A DNA stretch of 64,000 bases, taken from contig NZ_FOMJ01000002.1 in the NCBI RefSeq assembly GCF_900112605.1, positions 186,001 to 250,000 on the forward strand. Direction: 5' to 3'. The stretch comes from Thiohalospira halophila DSM 15071 (GTDB taxonomy: Bacteria; Pseudomonadota; Gammaproteobacteria; Thiohalospirales; Thiohalospiraceae). Below are positions 17,196-25,309 of this stretch, piece after piece; position 1 is the stretch's first letter; every line of letters starts with the position of its first letter. Below the pieces are notes generated by a model. It was not told the origin of the DNA and searched no databases. It saw only the letters and a program-made list of their open reading frames with translations. The translations under genes were made by a program, and so were the position numbers.

Positions 17196-18758
17196 ATGGA
17201 CGCAGTGGAGCTGGGACTCTTCGCCGGCCGGATCGGCGCGGTGTGCGACGAGATGGGGGCGGTGCTGCGCCGCGCCGCCTTCTCGCCCAACATCCGCGAC
17301 CGGCTGGACTTCTCCTGCGCCGTCTTCGACGCCGAGGGCGAGCTGGCGGCCCAGGCCGCCCACATCCCGGTCCACCTGGGCAGCATGGCCTACGCCATGC
17401 GCGACCTGGTGGGGCGCATGGGCTGGGCGCCGGGGGACCAGGTGGTGGTCAACGACCCCTTCCTGGGCGGCACCCACCTCCCCGATGTCACCCTCATCGC
17501 CCCGGTCTTCGCCGAGGGGAGGCTGGTGGCCTTCGTCGCCAGCCGCGCCCACCACGCCAATATCGGCGCCGACGCCCCCGGCTCCATGCCGCTCTCCCGG
17601 ACCCTGGAGGAGGAGGGGGTGATCCTGCCCCCGGCCCACCTCTGGCGGGGCCGTGAGCGCGAGGCCGCCCCCTGGGAGGCCATCGTTGCCGCCACCGGTG
17701 GCGGCCCGGAGGTGGAGGGGGACTTCGCCGCCCAGGCCAGCGCCAACCGCGCCGGGATGGCCCGGCTGGAGGCGCTGGTGGCGGAACTCGGCGTTGAGGG
17801 CCTGGCGCGCTCCCTGGCGGCCCTCCAGGACTACGGCGAGCGCATGAGCCGGGCCTCCCTGGCCGACCTCCCGGCGGGGCAGTACGCCTTCACCGATTAC
17901 CTGGACGATGACGGCGCCGGCCAGGTGGACCTCCCGGTCCGGGTCGCCCTGGACATCACCGCCGAGGGGGTGGCCGTGGACTTCGCCGGCACCGCCGGCC
18001 AGACCCCGGGGAACGTCAACTGCCCGCTGGCGGTGGCGGCGGCGGCGGTCTTCTACGCCTTCCGCTGCCTCATGCCGGCGGGGACCCCGGCCTGCGCCGG
18101 CGCCTTCCGGCCCATTCGCCTCACCGCCCCCGAGGGCTGCCTGGTCAACGCCCGCCGGCCGGCGGCGGTGGCCGCCGGCAACGTGGAGACCAGCTCCCGC
18201 GTGGTGGACGCCGTCCTGGGCGCCCTGGCGCAGGCCATTCCCGGGCGCATCCCCGCGGCCAGCCAGGGGACCATGAACAATGTCGCCATGGGCGGGGTCG
18301 GGAAGGAGGCAGGGAGCGGCTGGCACTACTACGAGACCGTGGGCGGCGGCATGGGGGCCGGGCGCGATGGCGGCGGCCTCTCCGGGATCCACAGCCACAT
18401 GACCAACACCCTGAACACCCCGGTGGAGGCGCTGGAGATGGCCTACCCCCTGCGGGTGGCGGCCTACCGCCTGCGCGGCGGCTCCGGCGGGGCCGGGGCG
18501 CGGCGGGGCGGGGACGGCCTGGAGCGGAGCTACGAACTGCTGGCGCCGGCCCGGATCACCCTGCTCACCGAGCGCCGTCGCCACGCCCCCTGGGGCCTGG
18601 CCGGCGGGGCCGACGGCGCCCCCGGCGAGAATCGCCTGAACGACACCCCCTTGCCGGGGAAGACGACCTTCACTGCCAAGGCCGGCGACCGCCTGACCAT
18701 TGCCACCCCGGGCGGTGGCGGCTGGGGCCGGCCGGCCGGGATCAACGAGGAGCCCTGA
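17196..18758 (+). CDS. Hydantoinase B / oxoprolinase beta-type protein, without a HyuA partner
   Basis: A 520-residue HyuB-family protein. Typical segments are [57 protein letters not shown] and GGGGWG at the C-terminus. In known enzymes (N-methylhydantoinase, 5-oxoprolinase, acetone carboxylase) HyuB works with an ATP-binding HyuA subunit. No HyuA is in this window, so the reaction is open. GGAGGG precedes the ATG at 17196. The gene ends four bases before an asparagine-synthase-like gene whose ribosome site lies inside it, so the two are cotranscribed. Confidence 0.88.
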   Translation: MDAVELGLFAGRIGAVCDEMGAVLRRAAFSPNIRDRLDFSCAVFDAEGELAAQAAHIPVHLGSMAYAMRDLVGRMGWAPGDQVVVNDPFLGGTHLPDVTLIAPVFAEGRLVAFVASRAHHANIGADAPGSMPLSRTLEEEGVILPPAHLWRGREREAAPWEAIVAATGGGPEVEGDFAAQASANRAGMARLEALVAELGVEGLARSLAALQDYGERMSRASLADLPAGQYAFTDYLDDDGAGQVDLPVRVALDITAEGVAVDFAGTAGQTPGNVNCPLAVAAAAVFYAFRCLMPAGTPACAGAFRPIRLTAPEGCLVNARRPAAVAAGNVETSSRVVDAVLGALAQAIPGRIPAASQGTMNNVAMGGVGKEAGSGWHYYETVGGGMGAGRDGGGLSGIHSHMTNTLNTPVEALEMAYPLRVAAYRLRGGSGGAGARRGGDGLERSYELLAPARITLLTERRRHAPWGLAGGADGAPGENRLNDTPLPGKTTFTAKAGDRLTIATPGGGGWGRPAGINEEP

Positions 18759-18762
18759 ATCG

Positions 18763-20547
18763 ATGTGCGGAATCGCCGGAGAGCTGCGCCTGGACGGGAC
18801 CCTGCCCGACCTGGGCCGGATGGACGCCATGCTCGCCCGCCTGGAGCGGCGCGGGCCCGATCACGTCGGGAGCTGGTCCGACGGGCCGCTGATGTTCGGC
18901 CACCGGCGGCTGTCCATCATCGACCTCTCCGCCCGCGCCCACCAGCCCATGGTGGACGCCGGCCTGGGGCTCGCCCTGGTCTTCAACGGCGCCATCTACA
19001 ACTACCGCGACCTGCGCCACGAGCTGGCCGGCCGCGGCTACCAATTCTTCACCGAGGGCGACTCCGAGGTCATCCTCAAGGCCTACGCCGAGTGGGGGGA
19101 GCGCTGCCCGGAGCGGCTGGACGGGATGTTCGCCTTCGCCATCCGCGAGCTGGGCACCGGCCGGCTCTTCCTGGCGCGGGACCGCATGGGCATCAAGCCC
19201 CTCTACCACGCCGACGGCGACGGCTTCTTCCGCTTCGCCTCCAATACCCAGGCGCTGCTGGCCGGCGGCGGTATCGATACCCGCCCGGACCCGGTGGCCC
19301 TGCACCACCAGTTCACCCTCCACGGCGTGGTGCCGGCCCCGCGCACCGTAATGAGCGGCGTGCGCAAGCTGCCGCCGGCCACCAGCCTCACCATCGGGCC
19401 GGACGGCGAGCGCCGCGAGCGCACCTACTGGCGCCTGCGCGACCGCCCGCGGCTGGAATTCGGCAGCGAGGCGGAGGCGGTGGAGGCGACCCACGAGGCG
19501 CTGCGCGCGGCGGTGGCCCGGCGGCGGACGGTGGCCGACGTCCCGGTGGGGGTCCTGCTCTCCGGCGGCCTGGACTCCAGCCTGCTGGTGGGGCTCCTCC
19601 ACGAGGCCGGGGAGGAGGACCTGCGCACCTTCTCCATCGGTTTCGAGGACGTGGGCGAGGAGGCCGGCTCGGAGTTCGAGTACTCCGACGCCGTGGCCGA
19701 GCGCTTCGGCACCCGCCACCGCCGCATCCACATCCCCAACGAGGAGGTCCTGCCGCGCCTGCCGGAGGCGGTGGACGCCATGTCCGAGCCCATGTTCGGC
19801 CAGGATGCGGTGGCCTTCTATCTCCTGGCCGAGCGGGTGAGCCGGGAGGTGAAGGTGGTCCTCTCCGGCCAGGGGGCGGACGAGGTCTTCGGCGGCTACT
19901 TCTGGTATCCGCAGATCGCCGGGGACACCGAGGGCACGGCCGCCGACCGGCTGGCGCGCTACTACTTCGACCGCGAGCACGATGAGTATCTGACCATGGT
20001 GGCCGAGGGGCTGGGCGGCCCCGACCACACCCGCGCCTGGGTGGAGCGGGAGCTGGCGGAGACCGGCGAGGACGACCCGGTAGCCGCCGTGCTCGCCCTG
20101 GATGCCACCCGGCTGGTGGTGGACGACCCCGTCAAGCGGGTGGACAACATGACCATGGCCTGGGGGCTGGAGGCGCGCGTCCCCTTCCTGGACCACCGGC
20201 TGGTGGAGACCGCCGCCGAGCTGCCGGCGGAGCTGCGCCTGCGCGGGGACGGCGGCAAGTATCCGCTCAAGGCCATGGCCCGGGGGCTGGTGCCGGACTC
20301 GGTCATCGACCGGCCCAAGGGCTACTTCCCCATGCCGGCGCTGAAGTACGTGCGCGGCGGCTTCCTGGAGTACATGCGCGACACCCTCAACAGCGCCGCC
20401 GCCTACCGGCGCGGGGTCTTCCGGCGGGACTACATCGACATGCTGCTGGATGCGCCGGAGTCCCACCACACCCGGATCCAGGGCTCCAAGCTCTGGCACG
20501 CCGCGCTCTTCGAGGCCTGGTTCCAGCGGCACGTGGATGGGGGCTAA
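18763..20547 (+). CDS. asnO: Asparagine synthase-family amidotransferase, N-acetylglutaminylglutamine amide type
   Basis: A 594-residue protein. The N-terminal class II glutaminase starts with catalytic Cys2 (MCGIAGELRLDG) and includes RRGPDHVG and LVFNGAIYNY. The synthetase half has the PP-loop LLSGGLDSS and GQGADEVFGGY. Segments such as DPVALHHQFTLHGVVPAPRT and GVRKLPPATSL resemble, from memory, the amidotransferase that makes the osmolyte N-acetylglutaminylglutamine amide more than ordinary AsnB. The usual partner, an acetyltransferase/ATP-grasp fusion (ngg), is not in the window. The ribosome site GAGGAG is inside hyuB. AsnB-type asparagine synthesis remains an alternative. Confidence 0.82.
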   Translation: MCGIAGELRLDGTLPDLGRMDAMLARLERRGPDHVGSWSDGPLMFGHRRLSIIDLSARAHQPMVDAGLGLALVFNGAIYNYRDLRHELAGRGYQFFTEGDSEVILKAYAEWGERCPERLDGMFAFAIRELGTGRLFLARDRMGIKPLYHADGDGFFRFASNTQALLAGGGIDTRPDPVALHHQFTLHGVVPAPRTVMSGVRKLPPATSLTIGPDGERRERTYWRLRDRPRLEFGSEAEAVEATHEALRAAVARRRTVADVPVGVLLSGGLDSSLLVGLLHEAGEEDLRTFSIGFEDVGEEAGSEFEYSDAVAERFGTRHRRIHIPNEEVLPRLPEAVDAMSEPMFGQDAVAFYLLAERVSREVKVVLSGQGADEVFGGYFWYPQIAGDTEGTAADRLARYYFDREHDEYLTMVAEGLGGPDHTRAWVERELAETGEDDPVAAVLALDATRLVVDDPVKRVDNMTMAWGLEARVPFLDHRLVETAAELPAELRLRGDGGKYPLKAMARGLVPDSVIDRPKGYFPMPALKYVRGGFLEYMRDTLNSAAAYRRGVFRRDYIDMLLDAPESHHTRIQGSKLWHAALFEAWFQRHVDGG

Positions 20548-20634
20548 GTCGGTGCTCACTGTCCCGGGGCCCTGGTATTCCGACAAGTGGTCGTTGATGG
20601 GCCATCGACGGAAGGCGATTCGAGCAGCCGGGTG

Positions 20635-20730
20635 GGGTGGGATGGCTCGGCAGGAGCCTCGGCGGCATGGATGCAGCCGTGGAGGCTACAGGGACGTATG
20701 TACGCCGTCTCCTGCCGAGCCATCCCACCC
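20635..20730. repeat. Hairpin element copy 1 (22-bp arms, 52-nt core)
   Basis: Arms 20635-20656 and 20709-20730 are perfect inverted repeats (left arm starts GGGTGGGATGG). The 52-nt core 20657-20708 begins CCTCGGCGGCATGGATG and contains CAGGGAC. The same core recurs at 27913-27963 and, inverted, at 49126-49176 and 58105-58156, whereas the arms are unrelated in sequence. It fills part of the 321-base gap between the asnO-like gene and grxD. The rest of the gap holds the grxD promoter and nothing else that I can see. Confidence 0.9.
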
Positions 20731-20779
20731 TAGCCGGCGCCCATCCGATTGGCGCCCAGGGCAATCCCTAGCGCGGTAC

Positions 20780-20808
20780 TTGGTATTTGCGTCCCGGTGC
20801 CCTATCCT
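20780..20808 (+). promoter_or_regulatory. Sigma-70-type promoter for grxD
   Basis: TTGGTA (20780-20785), a 17-base spacer and TATCCT (20803-20808) lie about 60 bases before the grxD ATG. The boxes are each one or two bases from consensus. Confidence 0.6.
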
Positions 20809-20868
20809 GTGCCGCGACGATCGCCGGCCGGCGATACAACCGGAAACGCAATGCGAGCGAGGTAACCG

Positions 20869-21192
20869 ATGGAAGCACTGGACCGGATCAAGGAGCAGGT
20901 GGAGACCCACCCCGTCATCATCTACATGAAGGGCACCCCCAAGCTGCCGCAGTGCGGCTTCTCCATGCGGGCGGCCCAGGCCCTGCAGTCCACCGGCCAG
21001 GAGTTCGCCTACGTGAACATCCTCGAGGACCCGGAGATCATGCAGGCCCTGCCGCAGTTCGCGGACTGGCCGACCTTCCCCCAGATCTACATCAACGGCG
21101 AACTCATCGGCGGCTGCGACATCACCGTGGAGATGGCCGGCAATGGTGAGCTGACCCAGATGGTGGAGCAGGCGGTGTCTGCCAACCAGTAG
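20869..21192 (+). CDS. grxD: Monothiol glutaredoxin Grx4 family
   Basis: A 107-residue monothiol glutaredoxin. The active-site CGFS has Cys29, preceded by KGTPKLPQ. WPTFPQIYINGELIGGCDI forms the glutathione and partner-binding region. Grx4 proteins hold and transfer [2Fe-2S] clusters, usually as glutathione-bridged dimers or with BolA. GAGG lies before the ATG at 20869. It is monocistronic, with its own promoter upstream and a terminator 32 bases after the stop. The sequence shows nothing unusual. Confidence 0.96.
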   Translation: MEALDRIKEQVETHPVIIYMKGTPKLPQCGFSMRAAQALQSTGQEFAYVNILEDPEIMQALPQFADWPTFPQIYINGELIGGCDITVEMAGNGELTQMVEQAVSANQ

Positions 21193-21223
21193 CCGGAGTT
21201 GCAGTCGAGGGCAGAGGTCCTGG

Positions 21224-21260
21224 ATCGGGGGTCAGGTGTTCCACCGACCCCCGATTTTTT
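21224..21260 (+). terminator. Intrinsic terminator of grxD
   Basis: ATCGGGGGTC pairs with GACCCCCGAT, followed by TTTTT. It lies 32 bases after the grxD stop. Confidence 0.92.
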
Positions 21261-21268
21261 GACGGCCG

Positions 21269-21285
21269 TTTAGAACTGGTCTAAA
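21269..21285 (+). promoter_or_regulatory. Palindromic operator candidate upstream of the di-haem peroxidase
   Basis: TTTAGA-ACTGG-TCTAAA is a perfect 6+6 inverted repeat 57 bases before the peroxidase ATG and directly after the grxD terminator. It resembles sites used by metal- or redox-sensing regulators (TTTAGA..TCTAAA types), but the binding protein is unknown. Confidence 0.5.
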
Positions 21286-21342
21286 TTGGACCCGTAACCA
21301 TTAATGCCTTTCCAACCGAGAAACGCCAACAGGGGAGTTGCC

Positions 21343-22389
21343 ATGAAGCGTATTACCTCCATCCTCGTCGCCGGGGCCCTCGGCGGCTTCGCCGGGGTCG
21401 CCGCCGCCCAGCAGTGGCCGGCCATGCCCGAGGAGCCGCCGACGCCGGAGGACAATCCGACCACCGAGGCCAAGGTGGAACTGGGCAAGAAGCTCTACTT
21501 CGACCCGCGGATCTCCTCCACCGGCACGGTCTCCTGCAACACCTGCCATAACGTCATGGAGGGGGGCGACGACGGCCGTCGGACCTCCATGGGCGTCCAC
21601 GGCGAGACCGGCCCGCGCAATGCACCCACGGTCTGGAACGCCGCCTTCCTGTCGGTCCAGTTCTGGGACGGCCGCGCCGATACCCTCGAGGACCAGGCCG
21701 CCGGCCCCATCGTCAATCCGGTGGAGATGGGCATGCCGGACCACGCCTTCACCGCCGAGCGGATTGGCGGCATCGAGGGCTACCGCGAGGAGTTCAAGGA
21801 GGTCTTCGGTAGCGAAGAGGTCAACATTGAGCGCATGACCAAGGCCATCGGCGCCTATGAGCGGACCCTGCTGACCCCCGACACGCCGTACAACAACTAC
21901 GTGAACGGCGACGAGGATGCCATGACCGACAAGCAGCTGCGCGGCATGGAGACCTTCAAGGAGGTCGGCTGCACCAGCTGCCACAGCGGCCCGGCCTTCG
22001 CCGGCCCGCAGATGCCGCTGGGCACCGGGTTCTTCCAGAAGTTCCCGACCTTCGAGGACAACCAGTACGTCGAAAAGTACGACCTCATGGAAGACACCGG
22101 CCGCCACGCGGCCACCGGCAACGAGAGCCACAAGCACATGTGGCGCGTGCCGACCCTCTACAACGTCGAGCTCACCGCCCCCTACTTCCATAACGGTGCG
22201 GTGAACAGCCTCGACGAGGCCGTCCGGCTCATGGGCAAGACCCAGCTCAACAAGGAGCTGAGCGACCAGCAGGTGGAGGACATCGTGGCCTTCATGGGTG
22301 CGCTCACCGCCAACAGCTTCCCCGACCAGGAGCTGCCGCGGGTGCCCTCCATGTCCGGCAAGAGCTCGGTCCTCGAGTACCGGCCGTAA
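21343..22389 (+). CDS. ccpA: Di-haem cytochrome c peroxidase
   Basis: A 348-residue periplasmic enzyme that reduces H2O2 with electrons from a small cytochrome or cupredoxin. A Sec signal (MKRITSILVAG through VAAA) is followed by QQWPAMPEEP. Two haem c sites are present: CNTCH (65-69) and CTSCH (210-214). FWDGRADTLEDQA, NPVEMGMPDH and APYFHNGAV are typical of bacterial CcpA/MauG relatives. I used the ATG at 21343, with AGGGGAG upstream; the open frame extends to 21304, but the signal peptide starts here. It is followed by two hairpins, the second a clear terminator. Confidence 0.94.
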   Translation: MKRITSILVAGALGGFAGVAAAQQWPAMPEEPPTPEDNPTTEAKVELGKKLYFDPRISSTGTVSCNTCHNVMEGGDDGRRTSMGVHGETGPRNAPTVWNAAFLSVQFWDGRADTLEDQAAGPIVNPVEMGMPDHAFTAERIGGIEGYREEFKEVFGSEEVNIERMTKAIGAYERTLLTPDTPYNNYVNGDEDAMTDKQLRGMETFKEVGCTSCHSGPAFAGPQMPLGTGFFQKFPTFEDNQYVEKYDLMEDTGRHAATGNESHKHMWRVPTLYNVELTAPYFHNGAVNSLDEAVRLMGKTQLNKELSDQQVEDIVAFMGALTANSFPDQELPRVPSMSGKSSVLEYRP

Positions 22390-22396
22390 GGCTTGC

Positions 22397-22470
22397 GGGG
22401 GCGGTCTGACCGCCCCCTCTACTGAGCCTCGCTATGGCGCCCGCCCATTCCGGATGGGGGGCGCCTTTTT
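22397..22470 (+). terminator. Tandem hairpins ending the peroxidase gene
   Basis: The first hairpin is GGGGGCGG/CCGCCCCC at 22397-22417. The second is GGCGCC(C)GCCCAT/ATGGGGGGCGCC at 22436-22465, followed by TTTTT, and is an intrinsic terminator. The convergent gene at 22486 begins just beyond. Confidence 0.88.
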
Positions 22471-22485
22471 GTGCCTGCGGGCCCT

Positions 22486-22950
22486 TCAGTCCTTCCCTTC
22501 GCCGGGCATGGGGCTGGGCTGCCCGGCGGCCTCGTGGCCGTGGGCGACGAAGGCATCCACGGCCGTTCCGTGGGCCTGGATGAGACGGACGACCCAGAGG
22601 TCGTCGCTGGTCTCCTCCACGCGAACGCCGTCCTCCAGGAGTTCGATGGCCATCCGCAGCTGCTGGCGGTGGGCGAAGATCTCGACGTAGAGGGGGTCCC
22701 ACCGCCGCAGGGCGAAGCCCTCCTCCAGCCGCTGGTGCATGGCGGGGACGTGGTCGTGGAGCAGCGCCACCACCTCCGGGTCGGCCGAGGTGGTCAGCGT
22801 GCGGATGCCGTTGTCGAGGACCTCGCGCTGGCGCTGGATGGCGTCGTGGCGCTCCAGCAGCCGATGGAAGACGGATTGATCGTGGCGGTGGCGGGCGCGC
22901 CTCTCCGGATCCAGGCCGTGGCCGCCCCTGCCTCTGGGACCGGGGGTCAT
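22486..22950 (-). CDS. His-rich helical protein of unknown function (154 aa)
   Basis: A 154-residue protein without signal peptide. After a Gly/Arg-rich start, helices carry HDHVPAMHQRLEEGFALRRW, then DPLYVEIF, GVRVEETSDD and VVRLIQAHGTAVDAFVAHG. The H-x3-M-H-x-RL-x2-G, DPL(F/Y)-x2-(I/L)F and RLIQAH motifs recur, as I recall, in uncharacterised bacterial proteins often near c-type cytochromes. The spaced His residues could bind haem or metal. GGAG precedes the ATG at 22950. It is convergent with the di-haem peroxidase, which may or may not be meaningful. Confidence 0.7.
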   Translation of the reverse strand: MTPGPRGRGGHGLDPERRARHRHDQSVFHRLLERHDAIQRQREVLDNGIRTLTTSADPEVVALLHDHVPAMHQRLEEGFALRRWDPLYVEIFAHRQQLRMAIELLEDGVRVEETSDDLWVVRLIQAHGTAVDAFVAHGHEAAGQPSPMPGEGKD

Positions 22951-23166
22951 GGGTATTCTCCGTGTGGGTGGTGAGCCGGCCCGTACCCGCGGCGCGAGGC
23001 CGGTTACGGATCAGGTGCGGGCGTCATCCACGACACGCAAGGACCCTGCCACCAGCCCGGTGGCCGGCCCGGTGGCCGGCTGGGCGGCGACGGGGCTGTC
23101 GGTGGTGGCAGCCGGTCCCGGCCGGTGTGCAGGGTGGGGCAGCTCCGCGGGAACCCGGGTGGGGCG

Positions 23167-23778
23167 CTACTCCCCGCCGGGGATGCCGATGAAGTGGTCC
23201 CAGGTGTTCACGATGGTGGCGAACAGCGCCGCGGTGCGTTCGGCGTCGTAGGCGGCGGAGTGGGCGCGCTCGTCGTCCCACTCCAGGCCGGCGCGCTCCA
23301 TGGCCCGGGCCAGGACGGTATGGCCGTAGGCCAGGCCCGCCAGGGTGGCGGTATCGAAGCTGGAGAAGGGGTGGAAGGGATTGCGCTTGAAGCCGGTGCG
23401 GTTCACCGCCGCATTCAGGAAGGCGTGGTCGAAGGCCGCATTGTGGCCCACCAGGATGGCGCGCTTGCAGTCGTGGTCGGCCACCGCCCGGCGTACCGGG
23501 TTCAGCACCTCCGTTAGCGCCTCGGCCTCGGGCAGGGCGCCGCGTAGCGGGTCGGCCGGGTCGATGCCGGTGAACTTCAGGGCCGACTCCTCCAGGTTGG
23601 CGCCGGGGAAGGGCTCCACCGCCGCCTCGTGGACGGCACCCGGGTGCCACCCCCCCTCACCGGGGACCACGGGGACCGCGGCCAGCTCCAGCAGGGCATC
23701 GCCCTGGGGGTTGAAGCCGGCGGTCTCCACGTCCACCACGACGGGGAGGTAGCCACGGAAGCGGGTGGTCGGATCCAT
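23167..23778 (-). CDS. rnt: Ribonuclease T
   Basis: A 203-residue DEDDh exonuclease that trims tRNA, 5S and 23S rRNA 3' ends. Exo I is VVDVETAGF. Exo II is LVGHNAAFDHAFLN. Exo III is AHSAAYDAERTAALF, with the His and Asp of the DEDDh set. KFTGIDPADPLRGAL and NPFHPFSSFDTATLAG are characteristic of RNase T. The ATG at 23778 lies four bases after the stop of the membrane methyltransferase gene; a GTG three bases earlier is possible. The 216-base gap upstream of 23166 contains only GC-rich repeated GGTGGCCGG units and no gene that I can support. Confidence 0.92.
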   Translation of the reverse strand: MDPTTRFRGYLPVVVDVETAGFNPQGDALLELAAVPVVPGEGGWHPGAVHEAAVEPFPGANLEESALKFTGIDPADPLRGALPEAEALTEVLNPVRRAVADHDCKRAILVGHNAAFDHAFLNAAVNRTGFKRNPFHPFSSFDTATLAGLAYGHTVLARAMERAGLEWDDERAHSAAYDAERTAALFATIVNTWDHFIGIPGGE

Positions 23779-23781
23779 CAC

Positions 23782-24351
23782 CTAGACGAAGAGGCGGTAG
23801 AGCTGGAGGGCGACCAGGGCCAGCAGGACCGCCAGCGGCGCGTTGTACTCGGTATTGCGGCGCCACTGGGCTGCGTCCCAGCCGCCCCGGGCGATCCGGC
23901 CGGCCCGGTCGATGCGGGGCAGGAGTCGGGGAGTGGAATCGCGGTAGCCGGGCCACGCCTCCGGGAAGCGGTGGGCCATCTTGGCCTCCTCGCTGGCGAT
24001 GGTGGGGAGGTAGGTGATTACCATGACCGCCACCAGTGCCCCGGCTACTACCGGGTCGCGGATGACCAGCATCAGCCCCAGGGCGATGAGGCTGGAGCCC
24101 AGGTAGAGCGGGTGGCGGGCCAGGGCGTAGATGCCGTCGGTGGCCAGCTCTTGGTTCTTGTGCAGATAGCCGGCGGCCAGGCCGCGAACCAGAACGCCGA
24201 GCACGGCCAGGGCGATGCCCGCCAGGCTGAGCGCCGAGGTCAGCGGCGGCACTTCGATGCGCTGCCAGACGAAGCTGTAGAGCACCACGGCCACGATGAA
24301 CAACCGCGCAGTGGGTACCCGCGCGCTCTTCCAGAATTGCCGGTCCAGCAT
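23782..24351 (-). CDS. Isoprenylcysteine carboxyl methyltransferase-like membrane protein
   Basis: A 189-residue protein with about five hydrophobic segments. The C-terminal SAM-binding pattern of the ICMT/PEMT group is GIYALARHPLYLGSSLIALG, followed by EEAKMAHRFPEAWPGY. Such bacterial proteins methylate unknown small-molecule or lipid acceptors. The ATG at 24351 is preceded by an extended -10 promoter (TGCTAGAAT) 29 bases upstream. It is followed at once by rnt, so the two share a transcript. The substrate cannot be inferred. Confidence 0.82.
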   Translation of the reverse strand: MLDRQFWKSARVPTARLFIVAVVLYSFVWQRIEVPPLTSALSLAGIALAVLGVLVRGLAAGYLHKNQELATDGIYALARHPLYLGSSLIALGLMLVIRDPVVAGALVAVMVITYLPTIASEEAKMAHRFPEAWPGYRDSTPRLLPRIDRAGRIARGGWDAAQWRRNTEYNAPLAVLLALVALQLYRLFV

Positions 24352-24379
24352 GGTTCGCCCCAGGGTTGGTAAAACGCGT

Positions 24380-24388
24380 ATTCTAGCA
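24380..24388 (-). promoter_or_regulatory. Extended -10 promoter element (TGCTAGAAT)
   Basis: On the minus strand TGCTAGAAT, a TG-extended -10 box, lies 29 bases before the ATG of the ICMT-like gene. The same nine bases occur before argG and gshA. Confidence 0.6.
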
Positions 24389-24440
24389 GCCCTCCGGCGC
24401 CCGGAAAGGCCACCCGGAAGGTCTCCTCAAAGGTGAACCC

Positions 24441-25289
24441 ATGATCCGCAGCCTCCTGGCCGTTGTCCTGCTCCTGCTCCCCGCCCTCGCGGCGGCGCGG
24501 CCGGGGCTTTTCTACACCGTGACGGATCCCGCCGGGGAACCGGCCGCGTGGGTCTACGCCACCCTCCCCTCAAGCGATCCGCGGATCCGGCGTCTGCCGT
24601 CCCCCGTGGAGCGTGCCCTGGACCGCGCCGACGGCCTGGTCGTGGGCGTGCGACCGGACGCGGCGGCCCGCCGCGAGGTGGCGGACGCGAGCCAGCTGCC
24701 CCCGGGCGAGGATCTGCGGGACCCGCTGGGGCTCTCGCTCTTTGCCCGGGCCCACCGCGCCCTGGAGGGGAGCGGCCTCTCCCGGGAGGAGCTGGCGCGC
24801 CTGCAACCCTGGGCGGTGGCCCTCGCCCTGGCCACGCCGACGGGGCTCGACCCGGCGGGACCGGTCCTCCCCCTGATCCAGCGCGCCCGGCGGACCGGCC
24901 TGCCCATCCACGGCCTGGAGAGCGCTTCCGAGCATATCGCGGCCCTGGCGGGGCTGAGCCTGCCGGACAAGGTCGGCCTCATCGCCCATCTGACCGAGTT
25001 CCGGCCCCGGCTGGGGCGCTGGCAGGCCCGCCAGGAGGCGGCCTGGCTGGAGCAGGACCCCGGCGCGGTGGCCCGCCGCTTCGTCGAGCTCGTGGAGGGG
25101 GCCGACGAGGAGGTCTCCGCGGCCTTTCGCCAGGCGGTGATCGTCCAGCGCGGGCAGCGCATGGCCGCGCGGCTGGAGCGCCGACTGGCCGAGGGCCAGC
25201 GGCCCCTGGTGGCGCTCCATGCCCTGCACGTCCCCCGGATCCTGGAGCGCCTGGAGGCGGCCGGCTACCGGGTGAGCCGAGCCGACTGA
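24441..25289 (+). CDS. TraB/GumN family protein
   Basis: A 282-residue exported protein. The signal peptide MIRSLLAVVLLLLPALAAA is followed by the TraB/GumN fold: a VYATLPSSDPR strand-turn near the start, GLVVGVRPD, a central IHGLESASEH, and a C-terminal PLVALHALHVPRILERLEAAGY. The family shares a core with Tiki-type proteases; these use conserved Glu and His residues, and the GLES motif here keeps the Glu. Typical GumN has GxxHG near the start, whereas here it is ATLPS, so catalytic ability is doubtful. It stands alone and is divergent from the ICMT-like gene. Confidence 0.82.
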   Translation: MIRSLLAVVLLLLPALAAARPGLFYTVTDPAGEPAAWVYATLPSSDPRIRRLPSPVERALDRADGLVVGVRPDAAARREVADASQLPPGEDLRDPLGLSLFARAHRALEGSGLSREELARLQPWAVALALATPTGLDPAGPVLPLIQRARRTGLPIHGLESASEHIAALAGLSLPDKVGLIAHLTEFRPRLGRWQARQEAAWLEQDPGAVARRFVELVEGADEEVSAAFRQAVIVQRGQRMAARLERRLAEGQRPLVALHALHVPRILERLEAAGYRVSRAD

Positions 25290-25309
25290 GCGCCACCGCC
25301 CGAGGTGCT

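Noticed and set aside
18763-20547. Plain asparagine synthetase AsnB
   Set aside because: Not excluded, but the glutaminase and linker segments look closer to the N-acetylglutaminylglutamine amidotransferase type; kept as an alternative only.
18742-20586. Long minus-strand frame opposite the asnO-like gene
   Set aside because: It has low-complexity composition, no domain and no ribosome site. The plus-strand gene has full amidotransferase motifs.
22951-23166. GGTGGCCGG repeats as a gene or mobile element
   Set aside because: They are short GC-rich repeats without a conserved core or a coding frame with a start signal.
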